A stretch of 64,000 bases of DNA from Sipunculus nudus. Lineage: Eukaryota; Annelida; Sipuncula; Golfingiida; Sipunculidae. This document shows positions 49,301 through 64,000 of this stretch, in pieces. Numbering within the stretch: position 1 is the first letter of the stretch; each line of letters begins with the position of its first letter. The stretch lies in contig CM049314.1 in assembly GCA_026874595.1 (NCBI GenBank), positions 69,392,300-69,456,299 of the forward strand. Reading direction: 5' to 3'. Made by a program: the position numbers and the translations under genes. Under the pieces are notes generated by a model that was not told where the DNA came from, made no database searches, and saw only the letters and a program-made list of their open reading frames with translations.

Positions 49301-49793
49301 TTTGTGAGAGTTTTCATGGTTGGTCCCCACCCTTGTTTAGCACATTTCAGGCTTAAAGGGAAGTCTGTGCTCCAGAGCTATGTCTCTCTCACAAACAAGT
49401 GCGATTTTCAGGGGTTCCTCAGTGTTATGACCCATTAGTGGAGGTGATTACACATCCAGTACCTGAAGGTGTGGTACACTGAGCCGAGTTGATGCCAGGA
49501 TAATTGTGTGCTGGATAATGTGTAATGTCACATGATCAGAAATGGAATTCTGTAGATGTAAACTGTTTTAAGTCAGCATTTAACAAAATGGAGGTAGTTA
49601 TCTCCACCAAAAAAAAATCTTTAAGTTGAACTTCTTGCAGTTGCCTGTGTACCACATTTACTGTCATTATCCTTTTTCTTTTCAGTACAAAATAGCGGCC
49701 CCTAAAGCTGGTGTTATCAAGAAAATCCTGTACAACCAAGGGGACACTGTCAACAAAGGCATGGCACTTGTGGAATTTGAAGAGGAATCTTGA
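33721..49793 (+). CDS. MCCC1: 3-methylcrotonyl-CoA carboxylase alpha subunit, complete
   Basis: Seventeen coding exons: 33721-33770, 34703-34749, 35138-35283, 36722-36817, 37875-37996, 38585-38732, 39148-39269, 39900-40011, 40421-40502, 41686-41813, 42447-42630, 44174-44283, 45184-45397, 46542-46628, 47399-47586, 48367-48546 and 49686-49793. All borders are GT-AG and in phase, giving 707 residues (human about 725). The protein carboxylates its own biotin with ATP and bicarbonate for leucine breakdown in the mitochondrial matrix, in complex with MCCC2. Residues 1-35 ([17 protein letters not shown]) are basic and lack acids early on, as in a mitochondrial presequence. The biotin carboxylase domain starts near [14 protein letters not shown] (37-50). 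The ATP-grasp glycine loop RGGGGKGM is at about 198-205, and [15 protein letters not shown], with catalytic Arg and Glu, is at about 325-339. The C-terminal biotinyl domain has IAMKME with Lys670 as the biotin site. Residues 450-521 ([18 protein letters not shown]) identify MCCC1 rather than PCCA or PC. Confidence 0.96.
37081..37621 (-). mobile_element. Tandem-repeat element, family B copy 2
   Basis: It is the reverse complement of the 22311..22808 type. The right edge, read on the minus strand, is GAACAAGAGTACCACAAATA. The left edge carries GTATTATGGTACACCTACGG, then GTCTGTCC. Three or four units of about 145 bp have a TCAGAGGT word near 37275, 37422 and 37565. It lies in MCCC1 intron 4. Confidence 0.78.
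41060..41435. repeat. 71-bp tandem repeat followed by (CAGA)n
   Basis: CCACTATGACATGTGGAGAC occurs at 41108 and 41179 with matching surroundings, and a decayed third copy (GACATGTGGAGAAATC) lies near 41063. About 200 bp on, GACAGACAGACAGAGGGACA starts a microsatellite at 41402-41431. This is the same layout of tandem core plus GACA/ACGG microsatellite as the other two families, but the ends are not resolved. It lies in MCCC1 intron 9. Confidence 0.5.
44778..45089. mobile_element. MITE family D, copy 1, TA-flanked (312 bp)
   Basis: The ends CTGTGGTTGGCTTAATATTCGC and, inverted, CTGTGGTTGCCTTTGTG form terminal inverted repeats with TA on both sides, as for Tc1/mariner-type insertions. It lies in MCCC1 intron 12. 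A related copy sits in the next intron. Confidence 0.75.
45692..46144. mobile_element. MITE family D, copy 2, TA-flanked (453 bp)
   Basis: The ends are CTGTGGTTGTCTTTTTGTTC and, inverted, CTGTGGTTGGCTTCATATTC, with TA flanks. Sub-terminal GTTCACGAGGGTTTTATTTT-like and ATTCGCGAA words repeat inside both ends. It lies in MCCC1 intron 13. Confidence 0.75.
47094..47320 (+). repeat. tRNA-derived SINE, copy 1
   Basis: GGGGCCTCAACAGTTGGGGG and the decayed B box GATTCAATCC match the head of the copy at 58363. The downstream body aligns too: GAGAGTGGGTTGTAGTTGCC, then GGTTCTCCGGTTTTCCT. It lies in MCCC1 intron 14. Confidence 0.65.
47795..48166. mobile_element. MITE with 47-bp terminal inverted repeats (372 bp)
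   Basis: The left arm GGTAGTAAAAATTC...CATAGCTGTAG and the right arm (inverted) GGTTAGTAAATTCTG...CATAGCTGTAG agree over about 47 bp with a few changes, including ACTCAGG(A/G)ACTTGCATT. There is no coding capacity. It lies in MCCC1 intron 15. Confidence 0.72.
48626..48930. mobile_element. Possible MITE with CAGTAAAACCTCA ends
   Basis: ATTCAGTTAAACCTCATG at about 48620 faces the inverse of ATACAGTAAAACCTCAAAAT at about 48928. The ends resemble the better-defined element at 62367..62551. The left end is imperfect. It lies in MCCC1 intron 16. Confidence 0.4.
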
Positions 49794-50536
49794 GGCTAGC
49801 ATTAACAGCTGTGTAGAATATAGGTCATTATGTACATTATAATTTATTTGCTAGACATCAGGGATGGGATAGGCAAATTACAATTCTCCTATTGAGTAGA
49901 ACTACTGTTTATAGGTTACAACTGGAAATGTGCTAAAGTGGCCTTATTAAAGGAGTGGCCTTAATGGAGGAGTGGGTCTTTCAGGATTTACAATCAAATG
50001 GGGACCTGGAAACTGGCCATAAGGGAAGGTCTTGCTGTTTTTGAAGAGTGGCCATAAGTAGGAGTTCTACTTTATATTGAGCAAAATAGGAAGTAGATTT
50101 GAGTTGTAGATACTTACAGTAGGTCTTTGCTGTAAATAAACAGTTGGTTTCAATCTGATTTGAAGATAAGATCTCTAGTTTCTGTGGTTACCATGGTAAC
50201 TGTGATGGCATAGTAACTTTAGTTTCCAAAAGAGCTGGGGCTGCAGAGAGTTACATATGCAAATTGTTATTTAATGCACAACCTGTGTAACTAAAACATG
50301 GGTAATTGAAATGGGAATTAAAAAGGAGAACTTTTAATATTGTAAATCTACAATAATTATTTATTAGCGGGGATGCTTATTGGCATTCCTTATGAACACC
50401 ATCTTAACCATGTATATGTTAAGGATAAAAGTCCTTATTTCATCATCTTCCAGTGCCCCATAGGAATGATGAAAATTTGTTCATCATTAAATGTTAAAGT
50501 TATCATGAATTTATCCTCAGTAAAGCAATCATAAGT

Positions 50537-50815
50537 GATGACTTACAGTTTTGAGAAGTCTGATGACTAACAAATTTGAGAAGTCTGATGACTAACAGTT
50601 TTGAGAAGTCTGATGACTAACAGTTTTGAGAAGTCTGATGACCGACAGTTTTGAGAAGTCTGATGACTAACAGTTTTGAAAAGTCTGATTACTAACAGTT
50701 TTGAAAAGTCTGATGACTAACAGTTTTGAAAAGTCTGATTACTAACAGTTTTGAAAAGTCTGATGATAACAGTTTTGAGAAGTCTGATGACTAACAGTTT
50801 TGAGAAGTCTGATAT
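50537..50815. repeat. 25-bp minisatellite, about 11 copies
   Basis: The unit is close to AAGTCTGATGACTAACAGTT plus TTGAG. It is repeated head to tail with small changes (GAG/GAA, ATGAC/ATTAC) and one shortened unit near the end. It lies about 750 bp beyond the MCCC1 stop. Confidence 0.93.
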
Positions 50816-51744
50816 TTAAAGTGCAAATACATGCCAGAACAATAATCATTTTTTTGGCATTTCTCAGATAGATCCTGTGGCAGTATAGACAAGCACCCTG
50901 CTCTGTAAAAAGGGAAAGGCATTTGCTTGTTATAGCTCAGTGGGACCATAATACAGCAGGGTGCCAGTCAAGTGGAAGTTCACTATTTTAATTTTGTGAC
51001 TTTCTTGTATTGCTGTGGCATCTTTGAGTCTTCTGAATAGTTCTGCGTTCTCATCTTGGATCCTTGCAGGATCAGAGCAGTTTCCTTTCAGTAACGGCCA
51101 TTTTTTCATTTGGAGCATCAAATATTATACAAATTCATCAAGTAAAAGTAACACAAACTGTAAACACATTTTTGAATTTACTTGTATTAAGTTATCATTT
51201 ATCATATGCAAGTTTATGTTATTTATAATTAATGGATGGGCTGTAGTTATATTTTCTCAGGTATTAAACTCGAAGGTTTGTTCAGTATTTTTAACCTCCA
51301 AGGGCCAGATTATTTTAAGGAATTGTAAAAAACTGAAAATTTAAGTAGTTTTGTCAGAACAGTCAACTTGGGTCATTATTTTTCAGTAAAATTATAAAAT
51401 GTTTATAGACGCTGATGACCATAAACTGTAACCTCATAGATATTTGTCACTCAGATATGTTGAGTGGTTATTACAAAATCTCATTGTTAATGTTTGATGT
51501 CCAAACAGTTCATTTCATGAAAGGTTCAGTTCATGAAGAATTTAATTTAATGATTAATGTTATATTATCTGTATGGTCAGCAACAAATCTGTTGTTGAGG
51601 TCATTCAAATGATAATAAATATAACATATCTAGAATGTATTTAATTTTCATTGTTCTTACTTATGGTGAAAGCAAATTGCATTTGTTTATGGACAACATG
51701 TGTGCATGTCTGATATGCAGGTCCACCAATTAATCAGATATAAG

Positions 51745-52450
51745 GGAGGATTTTTTTAACCCCATAACTTTTGAGGTTCCCTATCTTTTTTCTTCAAATG
51801 GGACACCAAAAAAAAGCCTCTACCAATTTCTCAGATTTATTCCGACTGGTGAAGGTCAGATCTGCAAATATATAGGATTTTTTTTTGTTTTCACCCCTAA
51901 CTATTTGAAGTATCCGTTTCCTTCAAATATTACAACAAAATATATTTCCACCAATATCTCATATTTTTTCAAGACTAGTGACATTGACCTTGGTTTTCAA
52001 GGTCCAACCTGAAGAAATGTAGAACTTCATGGAGCTTGGTGGTGAAATGGATAGGGCACTGGACTTGTGACTGCAAGGTTGTGGGTTTGCATCCCTTTCT
52101 GACTTGCTGTGTGTGCTAAGACTCCTAGCCAAAATCTTAACTACAAGGATGCGCTCTCTCTACCGGTGAGTGAATGAGTACTAGTCATGTGCATCAGGCA
52201 AATGTAGCGCCTGTTGTGGTTCTTTGTGTTGTTTGCCCCCAGGGGGCTGAGACGAGCTACATGAATGTACAGGCCTATGAGACCAGGAAGGCAAAATGTA
52301 AAGTCGGATACAACCAACATTGTCTGAGATATCACATTATAAACCCACCTTAATTTTTATCCACCCCATAACTTTTGAATAACTGCTTTTCTTTTCTTCA
52401 AATCTGATAAGCAAATCTTCACCACCAAGATGTCGGAAAAGTTCAAACAT
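51745..52450 (+). repeat. Diverged tandem repeat (about 140 bp units) split by a SINE
   Basis: ACCCCATAACTTTTGAGG (51758), ACCCCTAACTATTTGAAG (about 51893) and ACCCCATAACTTTTGAAT (about 52364) start similar blocks, each with a TTTCTTCAAAT word after it. The larger gap before the third block is filled by the SINE-like sequence at 52031-52340. Confidence 0.55.
52031..52340 (+). repeat. tRNA-derived SINE, second family
   Basis: GGAGCTTGGTGGTGAAATGG contains an A-box-like TGGTGAAATGG. GGTTTGCATCC (B-box-like, about 52084) follows at tRNA spacing. The body carries GTTTGCCCCCAGGGGGCTGA. The 3' end is uncertain. Confidence 0.55.
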
Positions 52451-55400
52451 CTGTGGCCTTGGCTGGTGTCAGTGTATGGGGTCTATTTTAGAAGGGGTAT
52501 GCCTTGTCTTGGGATAGCATGTCATCTAAGTTGCCAGAAATTTCTAGTTTGTGAATACATTTTTTGTGAGAAAAGTTTGGATTATGTGCTGATCATCAAG
52601 GCTGACCATCAACTTGAAATCTAAATAGTAAATGTACCTTATATGTGTCATATTGTGTTGTCTCTTGTGAGCAAAGTATCTTCATATGTATTGTATCTTT
52701 ACTTGTATCATTATAGCCTTATTTCAGACAGTAACACTCTTTAAAATGTCATGTTGGCAATAAATGGATCACTAACAGTTAAGGTATAATTCAAGTTGGT
52801 ATTACATACTTTATTAAAAAAAAAACACATCTGAAAAACAAAATGACAAGAAAATCTCTGTATAGACTATGTACAATTTTATTCAAAATAGGACTGCACA
52901 AGAACACTTTCAAACAAGAAAGCTCCCACAAACAGCAATAATTGTTAGTTATCGTCAACCAACCACAGGCATCAATCCCTGCTAACAACCAAGAGACCCA
53001 GTCTATACCAGCACATACCTGGTGCTCTCTGTCTCTCCTGGATCGAAAACTTGTATATACACTTATGAGCTTACACAGATGTGTCTGTAAATGGTATGTG
53101 AACTTTTGAGTTTTATATTTATATTCACTATTAGTTCTAGACAGGTAAGAGTACGTTAGGGTTAATGAAGGAAATATCACACAGAGTTTACACACAATTA
53201 TCATTAAAACGTATTATAAGTGAATCTGTTGCTGTTTTAATGCAGTGACCAGGTTACATTCATACAAACCCTTTTCACTTCAGAGGAACCAGCTGGAATG
53301 AACACATTCTGATCACAGTTCCGGAAGTGTACTTGTCTGTCTGAAAATGTGTGCTTTCACAGAAGCTGAATTGGTCAGATTTCTCAGAAATCTAGATAAT
53401 TTGTAGATATATTCCATAGATGTTTGCTAATATTTAACTTAATGCTTAAATCTACTCAGAGACTCAATATGAACACATTCATGACACTGGTCTATAAACT
53501 ACACCAATTCTTGTTATACTAAACGCTACAATTACCAGTCTGTCATTGTTTGAAAGTCTATGGTGGTCTATATACTTGGTGGTGTAAAATAAATTATATG
53601 TGCATGTGTAAAGACTATGCATATCATTGCTACAACTACTCAACTAAATAGTTCTTACCCAGAAATAGCCATTGATAACAATACCTGTAGTGCTGACCTA
53701 TATCTCTGACAAAAATAGCTGGTGTTTGATTAAATCAGTAACCCCCTTTCCAAAGCTCTAAAAGCACTCTTACTGAATATGGCCCTGAGCAGCGCACATT
53801 TAACTCTTTATACCATTTAGGTTACTTTATACTTGCCCTACTCTGCATGGTGTGAATTTTCTGATATTTTGCAAAGATAAGATGTCATTGAAGTTGTCAT
53901 TGAACTGCATACTGTGATTCCTGTGTTATGAGACCACCCATGGGACAGGCCAAAAGTAGTCTTACATCACTGGTAGTCTTAGACAGGTCAATTATAACCG
54001 ATGCGTAAATGCTTTCAGTTCATTCAAGGGTGGACTTAATAGACAGGTGGTCTCATAAGATAGGTGGTCTTTCAGACAGGATCCAGTGTATTTCAATGTG
54101 TCATATATTGTGTGTGCCAGTGTAAGTGCTGAACCAATGTCCCATTGTAAGAAATGATAGAACAAACCAGTATGATAAATAATTCAGTACCAAAGTTGCA
54201 CAGTAAAAAACTTTGTGTCACAGGGGAAGGAACTAGCATATGTGGTACTTTCAATAAATCAGAGGTTTAAATTACAGGCATTTATTAGTAATAATTTATT
54301 TACACTTTAGTAACAGTAGGTTAAGACTTTGACATTGGGGACTCATTTTCATTGTATTTTGTAACAGGCTCTTCAGACACAACCTAATGATGTGCAAAAT
54401 CACAAAATTTATAACACAAACAATACATGGCATCAATTGCCTACATCTAACAACCTCATTAATTTTGAACAGTAACTTAATCATTCACAAACACACTAAT
54501 CATAATAGACAGTGGCTGGAACTTGGGCTTGCTGTGGCAAAACCACACATAATAAATATACCACTAATGAAAATTATGACTGACCAGCTCAGTGCTGCAA
54601 TCTATCAGAGATGGCTGTGGCAGATACCATTTAACAAGATAAAGATTAGCCACCATTTAACAAGATAAAGATTAAGCATAAAACAGCTTGTTGCATTTTA
54701 TGAAGTTTTTGTATGTGCTAATGTATTCTACTGGATACACAAAGCAGCTCTTTACATTTTTTCTACCATTTACTCAACAGGTTCTGTTTTTCTCCCCTCA
54801 TAATATAACCAGGGAACTCCCTTTGTGCAGCAGATTACATAAATGAACTCTATGCAACTTAATCAAGGTTCTTCATAAGTTTTTGTCACTGTGGTATGAA
54901 CTGGAAGTTTAAGGAGTCGGCTTATTTCCATGGAATATTCCATTAGCTCTACTGGCAATATCCATGAGATATTTCAACATTTCCATAGAAAGAAGTTATA
55001 TTTGCAGGTGAAACAAAATCAGTCTACTAAACTGTTATATATTGATAGTTTCGCTGGTTAAATTGTGGGTGGATACAATAAATTATTATCACTGGTCACT
55101 ACAAAACTCAGATAAGGCTAAAAGTATTGATACAATTTGATTCTGGGAACAAGACTTGAGGCAATTGTCCCATGAAGACAGACTTTGTGCAGACATGGGG
55201 AATGACACCAATTGATGTTACTAATGAAATCAGACTCTCTAACACTCTACATGAACTGAAGCTTACATTTTAGCTTAATTATCACCAGTCTTTGAACATA
55301 TCCGCAAACTTTGTAACAGTGAACCCATTTGTTGAATCTGTGAATGTTGTGTCATCATTTGTCTGTATATGAAACCCTTAACAATTCACGACACAGATAC

Positions 55401-55588
55401 ATGCTGCCTCAAGACTGGCCTTGTTTTGTATGACAACACATTTAACCTGCAACACTCCACTAGATGATGCCGACAGTCGATTACAGACGATAACCACATA
55501 TTCTGTCTGTGGGCTACAGTTCTATACAAAATGGTTCCTTCACGGCTCCTCACGATTCTCCTCTTTTTTCTTGGACTCTGTTATCTCC

Positions 55589-64000
<8,412 letters not shown>

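Larger units (their letters stand above)
49794..55588. other. Convergent intergenic region: 3' UTRs, minisatellite, repeats
   Basis: MCCC1 3' UTR probably runs some hundreds of bases; a possible poly(A) signal is AATAAA in the GTAAATAAACAG context near 50137. On the other strand, CUL3 3' UTR could reach as far as an inverted AATAAA near 52811, but nothing fixes that end. A 25-bp minisatellite and a SINE-split tandem repeat are listed separately. No further exon was seen. Confidence 0.45.

Noticed and set aside
50537-50815. CRISPR-like array
   Set aside because: The 25-bp units are directly adjoining with no unique spacers, and the window is animal DNA; it is a minisatellite.
50930-50990. Possible tRNA gene (TAGCTCAGTGGGAC)
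   Set aside because: It has an A-box-like word but no B box or cloverleaf follows.
52791-53204. 137-residue minus-strand open frame
   Set aside because: It has no domain or homologous phrase; it lies where the CUL3 3' UTR could run and its composition looks non-coding.
53910-54095. Possible MITE with GAGACCACC words at both ends
   Set aside because: The inverted likeness is patchy and no flanking duplication could be fixed, so it is not listed as a feature.

Overview
This is an animal nuclear genome window. It is AT-rich and dominated by introns and repeats, and it carries parts of four spliced genes. The gene structures were worked out by hand from splice signals, reading phase and remembered family sequences; no search was run. 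A bivalve or related mollusc is the best guess. The reason is three copies of an interspersed element with conserved ends, a tandem-repeat core and an (ACGG)n-type microsatellite. That architecture is known from molluscan tandem-repeat MITEs (pearl, CvE and Donax-type elements).

Layout. 1-1137 (+): the last two coding exons of an unrecognised gene. 4200-8802: a 4.6 kb tandem-repeat element with a second repeat-bearing element nested inside. 8.8-17.4 kb: no gene seen, only microsatellites and dispersed repeats. 17466-25757 (-): a complete five-exon CFAP97D-type (hemingway family) cilium/sperm-flagellum gene of 212 residues. 25.8-33.7 kb: gene-free, with a hAT-type element that has a perfect 8-bp target duplication, a TIR element carrying a tRNA-derived SINE head, and diverged G+T-rich tandem repeats. 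33721-49793 (+): complete MCCC1 (biotin-carrying alpha subunit of 3-methylcrotonyl-CoA carboxylase), 17 coding exons and 707 residues, with several small DNA elements in its introns. 49.8-55.6 kb: a 25-bp minisatellite, a diverged tandem repeat split by a SINE, and probable 3' UTR sequence. 55589-64000 (-): the last nine coding exons of cullin-3. One of its introns has all the marks of a U12-type AT-AC intron, lying just before the exon with the NEDD8-acceptor lysine.

The genes are ordinary housekeeping or ciliary genes and do not form one pathway. MCCC1 acts in mitochondrial leucine breakdown, CUL3 is a ubiquitin-ligase scaffold, and CFAP97D is axonemal. MCCC1 and CUL3 are convergent. I found no new multi-gene system. 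The most interesting content is the nested tandem-repeat elements, the AT-AC intron, and the set of non-autonomous transposons with readable ends.
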